This document shows, piece by piece, positions 36,501 to 43,935 of a stretch of DNA of 64,000 bases; the stretch's first letter is position 1; each line of letters starts with the position of its first letter. Where the stretch lies: the NCBI GenBank assembly GCA_030549495.1, contig JAUIRK010000781.1, positions 62,001 to 126,000 on the forward strand, in the 5' to 3' direction. Below the pieces are notes generated by a model, which saw nothing but the letters and a program-made list of their open reading frames with translations, did no database searches and had not been told where the DNA came from. The DNA comes from Nectonema munidae (Eukaryota > Nematomorpha > Nectonematoida > Nectonematidae). The translations under genes and the position numbers were made by a program.

Positions 36501-37922
36501 GAATTAACATGATTAGAGTATACAAACTAAAAAAATTTACAAAGGAAACAAAGCTTCAACAAATTTTTAGAAAAGAATTCATTTTTCAAAAACATTTCCG
36601 TTTAAGTGATTCCACGTAAAACTTTATCAATACACTTTTTAGACATAATATATCGATCTATCGTATACAGATGACTGTTCCAACAAATTCTACAAACTAA
36701 AATTAATTTTATCACTTTAACAAGGAATTTTTTCTTAAAAAAGTAGTGAAGTATGAGCATTTAATTTGGCATATCCTCCAAACTTTTTAAATAACCTTCA
36801 TGAAATTACTTTATATTTTTAAATAATATAAATGTTACCGCATATAATTAAAAATAATTATTATTATTGTTTTATTGAAATAAAACCATTAAAATATGAA
36901 GTGTTTTTCGATTTCGAATAGCTGGTTGTAAACTTTGTTTATAATGAAGATTTTCAAAACAGGCTAAACAAACTACCAGAATAGAAAAGAATTTTAATTT
37001 TACCTATTAAAAAGACATTTTGTTTTACAAGAATTAATACCAAAATATTAAAGTTTGTGGTTAAGATTTATCAGATTTTTTATTTTTTTCAACTGATCCG
37101 TGGCTAAAAGAGTTGAGAATTTCTGTAATATGGCATCGCGCAATGGGTGAATCTGAAGAATTCTCTATAATGACTAAAATTATTATTCATGGCTAAGTCG
37201 GTATTTTGGTTGGAAAGTAGATTATATCTTTAAATTTTACACATTTTATACTTTATATGTCAACCATCAGAATAAGATTGAGTGAATATTCAAAATAAAT
37301 AATATTCAAAAAACAGCGATAATTTTATGCCAAAATCGATCAATTTTTTTAAAACCCAATCTTTTTAACAATTTATTTTCTAATTAGTCAAATATTTTTT
37401 TACCTTTAATTTCACATATAAAAGTGAGTCAATTAAACTTCTATCTTTATAAATTAATTATTTATGTAATGGATGAATCATTGATTGTTGTTAGAAATAT
37501 AACTAAAAGTTTTTATTTATAGTTATTTTAAAACTTCATTTTTTCTTTCCTGCACTTTTATTGTGGTTTAACGAATTGAGGTTTTTTGAAATGATAAGTG
37601 TGACAAGTTAAATTTTACTTTTTTACATTTTACGATTCAGTATTAAGAAAATGAGGTATGTAGAATTTTAATCTTCTAACCAATTTTTGTTAAAATGTTT
37701 AATGCTTTGTTTTTAGGTTCCATTAGTTTGGAAGAAATTGGGAAAGTTTTTGACTTCATTAAAGAAAATTCTAAATTATTTCCTAATTCTCCTGAATTCA
37801 ATGATTGGGTTAAATTGATTAAGTTAATGGACAGGAACAAAGATGGTGCTATAGACTTCAATGAGTTTATGGAGGCATTTAGAATTGTGGATAAAGATGG
37901 AATTCTCGCTTCCATAGCGTAA
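18462..37922 (+). CDS. rdgC: Protein phosphatase with EF-hands (PPEF / rdgC), spliced
   Basis: Twelve exons join in compatible phases into a PPEF/rdgC-type calcium- and calmodulin-linked Ser/Thr phosphatase; a weak thirteenth exon is proposed at 19123. Order: IQ motif (18462-18589); approach to the catalytic domain (25033-25195); GDLHG (25250-25411); GDMVDRG and GNHE (27896-28062); 28116-28152; CHGGIS (30534-30683); LWSDP and RSHQC (32052-32237); FSASNYY (34882-35027); linker (35081-35187); degenerate EF-hand region (35187 to 35393); EF-hand loops DQDNSGSISLEE and [12 protein letters not shown] (35453-37922). In flies and mammals such proteins act in sensory cells, rdgC dephosphorylating rhodopsin; the role here is inferred. 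The first exon and a linker of about 20-30 residues between the CHGGIS and LWSDP exons were not found. No stop interrupts the placed exons, so the gene looks functional. Confidence 0.93.
19123..19234 (+). CDS. Candidate PPEF exon after the IQ exon
   Basis: A possible acceptor (CTATACAG, ending 19122) opens a phase-0 frame starting [13 protein letters not shown]. This aligns loosely with the 'FFSFMLE' stretch that follows the IQ region in PPEF proteins. The donor is unclear. A GT at 19235 gives phase 1 and would join to an alternative acceptor at 25070 without a stop. A better-looking GTATGA donor at 19248 would create a TGA when joined to the 25033 acceptor. Treat as tentative. Confidence 0.35.
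20330..20930. mobile_element. Foldback-like element with iterated ATTGCTCGAAA motif
   Basis: A left arm at 20330-20387 and a right arm at 20846-20904 are inverted copies of each other at roughly 80 percent identity by eye. Each arm is built from several spaced copies of an ATTGCTCGAAA / AATTTCTCGAA motif, and more copies extend to about 20930. The 458 bp between the arms is non-coding and AT-rich. Iterated short motifs inside inverted arms are typical of foldback elements. No target duplication was established. Confidence 0.5.
20931..22204. other. PPEF intron sequence, nothing recognised
   Basis: AT-rich with pyrimidine runs near 21218-21250. No exon or repeat was supported. Confidence 0.4.
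22205..22800 (-). mobile_element. Possible hAT remnant
   Basis: AGGGTTGGGCGATAAA at about 22211 resembles a transposon terminus seen in many animal hAT MITEs, with AT-rich hairpin-like repeats of TTTTTATCA/TGATAAAAA just inside. A minus-strand open frame at 22563-22787 has an acidic C-terminus ([15 protein letters not shown]) that I cannot assign. No second terminus or target duplication was found. Confidence 0.3.
23158..24460 (+). pseudogene. RTE-type LINE: endonuclease and reverse transcriptase remains
   Basis: An AP-endonuclease domain begins [19 protein letters not shown] at 23161. It continues through [16 protein letters not shown] and [11 protein letters not shown] (23440-23485), then [17 protein letters not shown] (about 23521-23570). 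After a shortened, broken linker, reverse-transcriptase blocks appear at about 23910-24420: [50 protein letters not shown]. The last corresponds to the first catalytic Asp block. The palm YxDD block is absent. Many stops and frameshifts show the copy is dead. The composition matches LINEs often annotated as 'craniofacial development protein 2-like'. It lies in the PPEF intron, in sense orientation. Confidence 0.85.
24461..25032. other. PPEF intron sequence after the LINE
   Basis: No exon or repeat was supported here. The next PPEF acceptor, TTTCCAG, ends at 25032. Confidence 0.45.
25033..25195 (+). CDS. rdgC: PPEF exon: entry to catalytic domain
   Basis: Encodes [20 protein letters not shown], then [18 protein letters not shown], matching the 'Y.GP.L.FPLT' segment before the PPEF phosphatase core. 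Donor GTAAGT follows at 25196. The acceptor used could be TTTCCAG (25032) or CCCTCAG (25070); both leave the frame open. It ends in phase 0 before a 54-bp intron. Confidence 0.88.
25250..25411 (+). CDS. rdgC: PPEF exon: GDLHG metal-binding motif
   Basis: Exactly 54 codons between acceptor TTTTGTAG and donor GTAAGT. It contains [25 protein letters not shown] is the first PPP-family signature, whose Asp and His coordinate the active-site metals. [14 protein letters not shown] upstream matches the helix before it. Confidence 0.95.
26285..27820. repeat. Intronic copy of the Tigger-associated repeat element
   Basis: This intron segment aligns block by block with 60.2-62.5 kb. Shared stretches include GTCCGCTCAAGTGC versus GTTCGCTCAAGTGC, GGAACTTTTTATCTAAATAA, CAGTATTTCTCTGGTAATTA, CTATGATGATCCTTTCTTG and AAAAGGAAAAAGATGGACAA. 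Near its right end (about 27725-27810) is one unit of the second tandem array, with TTCAGAAATAAAATAAGCAT and GCTATAAAAACAGATATTTT. It carries about one or two units of each array, where the 60-kb copy has many. No transposase remains are visible. Confidence 0.75.
27896..28062 (+). CDS. rdgC: PPEF exon: GDMVDRG and GNHE motifs
   Basis: Begins AATGGAAAC after acceptor TTTAAAG, continuing FNK|NGNPS in phase 0. It carries [20 protein letters not shown] and [14 protein letters not shown], the second and third PPP signatures with metal-binding Asp, Asn and catalytic His. GDMVDRG replaces the commoner GDFVDRG. Donor GTATGA starts at 28063. Confidence 0.95.
28116..28152 (+). CDS. rdgC: PPEF micro-exon ([12 protein letters not shown])
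   Basis: A 37-bp exon after a 53-bp intron. It completes a split Lys codon and encodes [12 protein letters not shown], matching 'YGFTKEILHKYK' of PPEF. Donor GTATCC starts at 28153 (phase 0). It is too short to be found without homology. Confidence 0.85.
28777..29611. mobile_element. 835-bp non-autonomous hAT element in PPEF intron
   Basis: The left end CAGGGGTCGGCAGCC and right end GCTGATCCCTG (reverse CAGGGATCAGC) form hAT-type inverted repeats. Flanking 8-mers GTATAGGA and TTATAGAT share TATAG, fitting an aged target duplication with the TAG core preferred by many hATs. TTGGCACGC and GGCACGAGC subterminal blocks recur near the two ends. There is no transposase coding. Confidence 0.75.
29935..30045 (-). 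mobile_element. Possible tRNA-derived SINE
   Basis: The minus strand has a plausible A box (ATCGCCTAATGG) and, about 50 bases later, a good B box (AGTTCGATCCC), the spacing of a tRNA-type promoter. Flanking sequence differs from the SINE copies at 7.2, 34.8 and 56.6 kb, so it may be another family or a tRNA pseudogene. Confidence 0.35.
30534..30683 (+). CDS. rdgC: PPEF exon: CHGGIS motif
   Basis: Fifty codons, phase 0 at both ends, from acceptor CAATTTAG to a weak donor GTTTTT. It reads [10 protein letters not shown], then [20 protein letters not shown], matching 'LHGKKIL...LPLATLIDNKVLIVHGGIS' of rdgC. The HGG His is a metal ligand in PPP enzymes. Confidence 0.93.
30684..32051. other. PPEF intron; expected linker exon not found
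   Basis: PPEF proteins usually have about 20-35 residues between 'HGGIS...' and 'LWSDP', including an EEW-like stretch. No phase-0 exon of that kind could be recognised here. A hAT-like remnant covers about 31388-31735. Confidence 0.4.
31388..31735. mobile_element. Possible hAT remnant in PPEF intron
   Basis: CAGGGCTGGGCAACAATATT at the left and GGTGGGTTGACCACCTTTG at the right resemble ends of GTF2IRD2-type hAT MITEs, with internal GCGGGCC and GGGCGCATG blocks. The inverted repeat is weak and no clear target duplication was found. Confidence 0.4.
32052..32237 (+). CDS. rdgC: PPEF exon: LWSDP and RSHQC motifs
   Basis: Sixty-two codons, phase 0 at both ends; acceptor TATTTTCAG, donor GTATTA. 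It contains [32 protein letters not shown] and [15 protein letters not shown]. The final PPP signature is usually RSHEC in PPEF; here the Glu is Gln. Both residues occur at this position across the PPP family (RAHQ in PP1 and PP2A), so activity is not excluded. Confidence 0.95.
32238..34732. other. PPEF intron, with a possible hAT remnant at 33541-33770
   Basis: A patch beginning CAGTGGCTTACCAAAAGGGG (33537) and containing GGTCCGCCCTGGGCC looks like a hAT end. A related GCATCCGCCCGAGTGGC stretch near 33744 may be the other end. The remainder is AT-rich intron with no exon seen. Confidence 0.4.
34733..34840 (-). mobile_element. tRNA-derived SINE, copy B (best B box)
   Basis: On the minus strand: GTTGTCTAGATGCC, then a potential 5-bp anticodon-like stem CCTTG/CAAGG around a 7-base loop, then GGTCTTGGGTTCGATCC with a near-consensus B box. 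It continues into AGTATCAAACC and CACAAGTGGCTCAGCC, shared with the 7.2-kb copy. It lies 42 bp upstream of the next PPEF exon. Confidence 0.6.
34882..35027 (+). CDS. rdgC: PPEF exon: FSASNYY, end of phosphatase core
   Basis: Acceptor AACTCTAG, donor GTAAGA. It encodes [20 protein letters not shown], then [14 protein letters not shown], matching the end of the PPEF catalytic domain ('[20 protein letters not shown]'). It ends in phase 2. Confidence 0.95.
35081..35187 (+). CDS. rdgC: PPEF exon: linker to EF-hand region
   Basis: Acceptor TTACTTTAG. The exon completes an Ile codon and encodes [20 protein letters not shown], then [15 protein letters not shown], which matches the 'VENSAI..L' to 'F...D' linker of PPEF proteins. 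Donor GTTTTC at 35188; phase 1. Confidence 0.9.
35242..35393 (+). CDS. rdgC: PPEF exon: degenerate EF-hand and LPWRLL-type segment
   Basis: The split Gly codon joins the previous exon to give the loop [12 protein letters not shown], which lacks the usual position-12 Glu, so calcium binding is doubtful (also degenerate in other PPEFs). [20 protein letters not shown] follows, matching 'LPWR.L...LV..D..GN'. Donor GTATTT, phase 0. Confidence 0.92.
35453..35537 (+). CDS. rdgC: PPEF exon: start of second EF-hand
   Basis: Acceptor TTCAAAG, donor GTAACA. It encodes [20 protein letters not shown], then RILDQDNSG. The EF loop is completed by the next exon after a split Gly codon (phase 1). Confidence 0.9.
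35538..37716. other. Last PPEF intron, nothing recognised
   Basis: About 2.2 kb, AT-rich; no nested gene or element could be supported. Confidence 0.5.
37717..37922 (+). CDS. rdgC: PPEF terminal exon: two EF-hand loops and stop
   Basis: Acceptor GTTTTTAG. Joined to the previous exon it gives the loop DQDNSGSISLEE, with acidic residues at positions 1, 3 and 12. [20 protein letters not shown] follows, a second canonical loop. Stop TAA is at 37920-37922. This arrangement matches the PPEF C-terminus ('MDLNKDGSIDFNEFLKAF'). Confidence 0.95.
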
Positions 37923-37937
37923 AGCGATTGCAAATAT

Positions 37938-37953
37938 TTTATTCTTAAATAAA
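37938..37953. terminator. Overlapping opposite poly(A) signals of two convergent genes
   Basis: AATAAA on the plus strand at 37948-37953 lies 25 bp after the PPEF stop. AATAAA on the minus strand at 37943-37938 lies 67 bp after the stop of the minus-strand gene. Cleavage downstream of each would make the two 3' UTRs overlap. The hexamers are seen directly; their use is inferred. Confidence 0.6.
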
Positions 37954-38010
37954 GACATCGTCTCTCTATTTATAAATTGGTATTTAATTTTAAGATGGAC
38001 GTTATCGTCT

Positions 38011-38369
38011 TCAAACGATTTCAATCACTTCCTGATATTTAAAATCCGTCTTTTTTATATTTTCTCCACGGTGATCATTTTCTTTTTCCAAACATTTTTC
38101 ACCTTCTTTATTTCTTTCAGCCTTTTTGTCATAATTGATGCCGCTGTTTGTGAAAGGTTTTTCATCCGCCATATCTTTAATGTTGGAGTAGTCTTTATAA
38201 TGGTTGTAAGCTTTGCTGAAGTTGTATGAGCCTAGATAGTTTTGACTTTCGTAGATGTTGTTGTTTTCATTATTCTTTTTCACGCTTTTTTTGTTTGCGC
38301 TAGAATATACCGGGGTATTGTGATTTGACTTGGTTTGTTCACTTCCATTGCACACTTCATTTTCAAAGT
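38011..38369 (-). CDS. Terminal exon of an unknown minus-strand gene
   Basis: A minus-strand frame follows a good acceptor (TATACTTTTAG, AG at 38371-38370) and runs about 118 codons to TGA at 38013-38011. The product is hydrophilic and rich in Asn, Lys, Glu and Tyr (for example NNENNNIYESQNYLGSY and MADEKPFTNSGINYDKKA), probably disordered, with no family I recognise. It starts with two bases of a split codon, which fits the phase-1 donor of the 48459-49200 exon on the same strand. Joining them would give a continuous C-terminus with an Asn at the junction. It ends tail-to-tail with PPEF. No other exon between 38.4 and 48.4 kb was recognised. Confidence 0.55.
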
Positions 38370-38972
38370 CTAAAAGTATAGACAATTTTTTATTATCTAC
38401 TTTTGTGAGATATGTAATTTATTTGGTTTAATTTTGTTTTCCTCGAAAAAGTTATTTTCCGTAATAAAAGAGAATTTCGGGATCAGGATTAAATTTTAGG
38501 TTGTTCCATCAAAGACCGAAGAAGACGAAGAATCATTTATCTTCAAAAATGAGAAATTTGGGAGAAAAACATTTTATAAATATATAAGAGTAATAAATGG
38601 TGGTAAGATTGTGGTGTGGAGATGCATTTCAAAACTGAAAACATACTTTTTTGAGACTTTGATCAAAATGCTTTAAAATCGCATAAATGACAGGCCCTTA
38701 GAGATATACAAAAATTTTATTTATTATGAAATACCAAAATATTAAATAAATGTATGGCGATGTAGAGCTGATATATAAATATATATCTGTTTTACTAGTG
38801 TTTTAAAAAACCTGTAAATATAAGTGATATAGAGATAATAGTGAACATTAATGAATTATGTATACATACCTTCAAATAAATAAAAAAAATTGTTCATAAT
38901 GCATATAAAAGTTTAAACCGAGTGGCGTAGTCAGGAATTTGACTCAGTGGGCCAAAAAATATTTAGAGTGTG

Positions 38973-39203
38973 CAGGGCTACTCTCTTTCATTTTGATGAT
39001 ATATTTTATGATTCCGCTAAACGCAAGGTTCGCAAAGTAAAGTTACTTTGATCGTCATTTTGTGTTAATGAAAAAGTAATAAAACAAATCCCTTTTCTTT
39101 TTTTCAAAATCTTATTTCTCATTTTTAATCTTTTTTCCTACCCATACTGGGCCCCGCGCAATCCATTTTGCATTGGGCCCAGCGAACACTAGGGCCGGCC
39201 CTG
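38973..39203. mobile_element. 231-bp hAT MITE with perfect 8-bp duplication, nested in an older hAT
   Basis: AGAGTGTG at 38965-38972 is repeated exactly at 39204-39211. The ends are CAGGGCTACTCTC and, at the right, GGGCCGGCCCTG (reverse CAGGGCCGGCCC). GGGCCC blocks lie near the right end. It interrupts sequence starting GAGTGGCGTAGTCAGGAATT (about 38920), itself a typical hAT-type end. The older element was therefore split by the younger one. Confidence 0.8.
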
Positions 39204-39754
39204 AGAGTGTGGCAGATGAATTTACGAATTTTTAAGACTTTGTCCATCAATCATAATAAAAAGTTAAATTCTCATGTAAAATAACATCGTATATTTTTAA
39301 AAGAAATTTTGTTCTAATAAATGTAAAAATTATATAACGAAAATTAAATATACTATATTTATTGAAAAAATAAATTATGAAAAGTTGGCAGACTTATTGT
39401 TGAAAACTTAGGTGCAAAACGATTTTTATTTTACATGGTTATTGACATTATTTAGGTTTCAAACCCCATTTTTTTTTTAACAAATTCATCAAATGTAATA
39501 CTTTTGGTTCATTTATTTTCAAACTGAGATTCTGTATACGGTGTCATCTTTCTTCGATGACAAAAATCAACTCGTTTAAGGGCAGAAAAAGCCCTATATA
39601 ACTCTAATATCCTTTTAAAATGTCTACCCGCCTAATTTTGAATCAAATCTCGTTATTTTTGAGATTAAATCAGTTTTTATTTCCAGATTTAACTCATTAG
39701 GTTTTGTATTTAAATAATTTTGGTAAACCTTTTCTTATAAAGACATTTCACTTA

Positions 39755-41520
39755 ATATAAAGGACAAATCTAAGAGGTTCTGGAGCGACTTAAATTCACT
39801 TAAGAAAAAAACCTCTATTACTCTCTTTTAACAGATCTTAACGCGAATTTACTAGAAACTAATATCGAAAAAGCCTAGAAATTTCTAGCCATTATTTTTC
39901 AACCGTCTTTTCAAGCACCATAAGTGACCCACCAAATGGGAATCCTGAGCTCAATAGTTCTTTTCCAATGAATACGAAGAAATTGTGTATGACAAACTCA
40001 GCTCCCTAGATGTAAACAAGTTTCCACGTATTGATAACTTACATCCATACATACTGAAGAAAGATATTTTAACTCTGCCTATAACAAAGCTTTTTAATCT
40101 TTCTATCAGTGAAAAAATCCTTCCCATGACATGGAAAAAAGCAATAGTGATAACAGTTCATAAAAATTCAGATCCTAAACTTATTTCTAACTACAGACAA
40201 ATAATTTGACCTCAGCGTTATGTAAAGTCCTTGAATCGATCATTTCCGACGATAATCTTTCGTACCTGGAACATAACAACCTCGTCACAAATGAACAGCA
40301 TGGCTTCTATAAGAAAAAATCTACAATAACCCAATTGTTAGAATTTCATAACGATATTGCCACCATATTAAAAACGAGTTTAACTGTTGACGTTCTTTAC
40401 TTTCATTTTAATAAAGCTTTTGATAAAGTACCCCACAACTATTTACTCAAAAAACTAGAAGCGTATGGCATAAATACTAAAGTTTTAAAATGGATTGAAT
40501 ATTTTTTAAAGAATAGAACACAACAAGTATCTGTCAATGATCAGCTATCAAGTTTAATCGATGTAATAAGTGGTGTTATCCAAGGTAGTGTCCTACCTTT
40601 GTTATTTAATTTATACATAAACGACTTGCCCTCCAAAATTGATTCTTATTTGAAACTATTTGCAAACAATCTTAAAATTTACTGCGCTTCAACTAACACA
40701 TCTCAAAAGACTTTACAAACTAATCTCTCTAATCGACATTTTATGTAATAAAACGAGTTGACTTTATTAGCGATCTTGGGGTCACTATCGACAAAACTTT
40801 GCTTTTTGAACCTCATTTTTCAAAATCTATTTCAAAAGCTTATTCAATATTTTTCCAAGTCTTTAGACACTTCATTTATTTCGATGCTGTAATAGCACTG
40901 CCATCATATAAAGCCCTGATACGAATACACCTTGAATATAGTAACGTAATATCACATCCAACGCGTACAAAAGGTATGAAAAATTTAGAAAAAGTGCAAC
41001 GATTTATAACCAAAAAATAAAAGGACTTGAAAAATTAGATTATAAGGAAAGACTGCATAAATTTTCTTTGCCATCTTTAACATACAGGTACAAATGTAAT
41101 GATATGATCTCGGTATTCAATATAATCAACAAATTCATGGACGTAAACTCTACTCTTTTGCCTGATTTTTCTCAGAGAAATTCAAGAAACCATGGAAAAA
41201 AATTAATGAAAACGAGATGCACAAAACGTTTTCTCAAGGCCTCATTTTCGAATAGAATTTTAAACAACTGGAATAATCTCCTTAACCATGTTGTTGATTC
41301 CTCCTTTTTGCAAATCTTCAAATACCGCCTTGATTTTTATTGGAAAGACATGATTTTTACCTTTGATTAATCTAACTCCTTACTTTTATACTATCAATTA
41401 TACGACCAACCCTGGATTAATTCACATTTTCATTCTTTTTACACGATACGATCCTCACAGGCTAATACTTAGCTTTTATTTTCGCTTATTAAATTATGTT
41501 ATGTTATGTTATGTTAAAAC
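39755..41520 (+). pseudogene. CR1/jockey-like LINE, 3' part with reverse transcriptase
   Basis: KDKSKRFWSDLNSL near 39760 begins the pre-RT region. RT blocks then follow in order. PITKLFNLSISEKILPMTWK and SDPKLISNYRQI occur at 39985-40209, VTNEQHGFYKKKSTITQLLE near 40290, and LYFHFNKAFDKVPHNYLLKK near 40400, which carries one catalytic Asp. ISGVIQGSVLPLLFNLYIND lies near 40580. The palm motif, normally FADD, is FANN here, so the copy is catalytically dead. The C-terminal domain at 40799-41370 (YKALIRIHLEYSNVI ... FSNRILNNWNNL ... RLDFYWKDMIF) is typical. Frameshifts and stops break it at several points. The 3' end carries a TTATG tandem tail at 41495-41517. The endonuclease domain is missing (5' truncated). 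Confidence 0.9.
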
Positions 41521-43030
41521 TGGGCTAAATACGCTGTAAGCTTATGCTTTAAGTTTGTCTAAAGTTAAGTACGTTTTAACCTTTTTATAGTCAAGAATAT
41601 CGTTTTTATGAAGCATAGTAGATGTTCTTATTTTTCAGCGTTGAGAAAGTCAGCATTACCCCGGCTTAAAGTTTAAAAAGATATCCAAAGTTTTATCATC
41701 AAATCTAGCGTATCTAGTATACAAGTCTAGGTAGAAGATTTAGTTCATCATCATATCACTGGGAATTTTTATATAAACACGTACCCTAGACATTTCGTAC
41801 TTAGTTTTTAACGTTTCGTATACAGTTTGTTTTAAACTTTTGGGATGAAATAACTCATTGTTTATATTCATTATATCAAATTTGATGAAGAACATCCTAA
41901 CTATATTCGATCCTACCCATTTTTTTAATACTTTTTTCTAACAAATGGTAAATTTGATGACAGAAAAGTTCATTCTCAACACATGACATCTTCTGATATA
42001 TATTTCTGATTCATTTAATATACACGCTGATGTAAAGTCGTGTATGTTATGTTATGTATAAAATATTTACCCCTATTCTTATGAATTTTTTGTTTGAGTC
42101 GCTTTTCAATCCTATTTGGAAGTTATATAATAATTTTTTGTTATATTTTATATAAATTATTGGAAAAAATACCAAATTTTATTCTTATTTCAATTGAATC
42201 TCATGGGGCCAAGTGTTGTTTCAGAGGTGGAGAGAGGGCCCCGGTTCGCTGCCCGCCCACTTTGGATAAGCATCTGTACCATAATGTTGTCTTCAAAAAC
42301 AACCCTCGACTTTTACACCGAGCACAACATACCAACTTAAAAATATTGGCCAAGCTTTTCGCTAAAAACGCAAACACGTTGCAAAATAAGAACAATATTG
42401 CTTGATGAGTTTTATTAACATGAATAACGTCGCTTTGATGTTTTTTCACAAGTGAAATTTGAAAATACATTACTCTTATAGCAAGCTTTTATTGTAGTAA
42501 AAACAACATGTAAGCATAATAACTATCAATTAATAGTCTTTGTATCAAACTCATTTTGAAACACATTGTGCATTATTTATATAGAAATTTAAGTTTTCTG
42601 AACTCACTGTTACTTTGTTTGTAAGTTTTTGATTTATACAATAACACTCCAGTTACAAATATTAATTTAATGTAAAAAATAGACTGGCATTATAAATGTA
42701 ATCTAAATTCCTTGGTCTGTTCATAAAAATGCATGTATGAAATACTCTGCCAAGTGTAAGTTAGGTGTGATTAAATAGACATAGGAAACAGATAATTACG
42801 TAGCTTCTCAAAAATGCTACGTAAATGAAAAACTGATCTGAGTTTGGAGGAATAATGCAGGCAAAATAGATGAAATGCAGCAAAATAAGTTTGGAGATGG
42901 ACGAAAGATGCCTTTGGGCTGAACTAGAAAAACATCTCTTCAACTAGATTCAAATGAAAAGAAACTTTGTGGATATTAAAAATGGAACATGAAATAAAAA
43001 TCTCAGGCCCTTGAAGCTCCTATAAGTTGG
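41521..43030. other. Intergenic, with one exon-like patch
   Basis: At 42225-42405 on the plus strand a GC-richer patch follows an acceptor-like TTGTTTCAG and stays open to TGA at 42403-42405 (CPPTLDKHLYHNVVFKNN ... NPRLLHRAQHTNLKILAK). It could be a terminal exon of an unknown gene or a repeat fragment. Another (ATGTT)n-like stretch lies near 42043. Nothing else was recognised. Confidence 0.25.
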
Positions 43031-43039
43031 TAGACAATA

Positions 43040-43935
43040 TTTATGCGAAATGACCTTGCACTTTGTTAGAAGACAAAAATTTCGCAATGACTCTCAGAAT
43101 ATCTTGAAGAAAAGATTACAAATTTTATACACACCATCATAAAAATGGGGATGCTAAAAATTACCGGCTTTGTCAATCTGGAAAGGTGGATTAGACTCGT
43201 GTTTGTTTTGATATGCTAATATCCAAATCTATCTCACGTAAAGGCGACAAAACGATTCTAGAAATACCACCAACCACTAAAAAGTTGGTTTTACGGTTCT
43301 TTTGTCATGTTTATCTGATAATACTAGGCTTTTCTGGTGTTGCATTTTATTGTCAAAAGAATGGATGGATGAAGAAGGATTAAGTTTGGATTGAACAAGT
43401 TTGGAAAATTTGTACGGGTGGTTTGTCTCGTAGAAAAAGCATGTTTGTTTCAGACTCATTCAGCGTCTATCTTTCTGGCTCTGTGAAGAGAAAGGGGGCT
43501 AACTGTAAGAGAGTTATACTAAGACGCCTTACCATTATTATTCAGCCGCTGGAGGTTTCATCGATAAAGCCTTTGAGAAATGGTTGACGTTTATGATTGA
43601 AAGTGACAAGTCTTGCAGAAAGTCCGGGATTATGAGAGCAACGGCTCTTAAAACCACTTGGCAGTGGATTATGCAATCATGGCATGGAATCCAATCAGTA
43701 ATGGTTAAGTGAGCCTTCAAAAAATGCTCCATTTCTAATGCGCTAGACGCAACAGATGATGGTTTTCTTTACGAAAGCGAAGATATGAGCCCAGATCACA
43801 AGGAAGATGGTGAGGACAACGGTTTTTACGATGATAACTTGACTGTAGAAGAATGGCAAGGACTATTATATGGGGGAGTGAGTAAGGTTGGTTAGATACT
43901 AGTGTTCGATACAGCACCAAGCCTCTTTTTCTCAT
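43040..43935 (+). pseudogene. Tigger/pogo transposase C-terminal half, broken
   Basis: DDE-domain remains of a pogo/Tigger transposase. GDKTILEIPPTTKK lies near 43245, followed by a GWMxEEG-like stretch (EWMDEEG, about 43360) and a SRRKSMFVSDSFSVHLSGSV-like region across frame changes at about 43430-43490, which carries the second catalytic Asp. The 'IPGGLTS' block is poorly preserved. The C-terminal tail in the frame at 43545-43710 reads IDKAFEKWLTFMIESDKS and TTWQWIMQSWHGI, and then AFKKCSISNALDATDDGFLY (about 43712-43771), a hallmark tail of this family. Stops and shifts make it inactive; terminal repeats were not identified. Confidence 0.8.
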
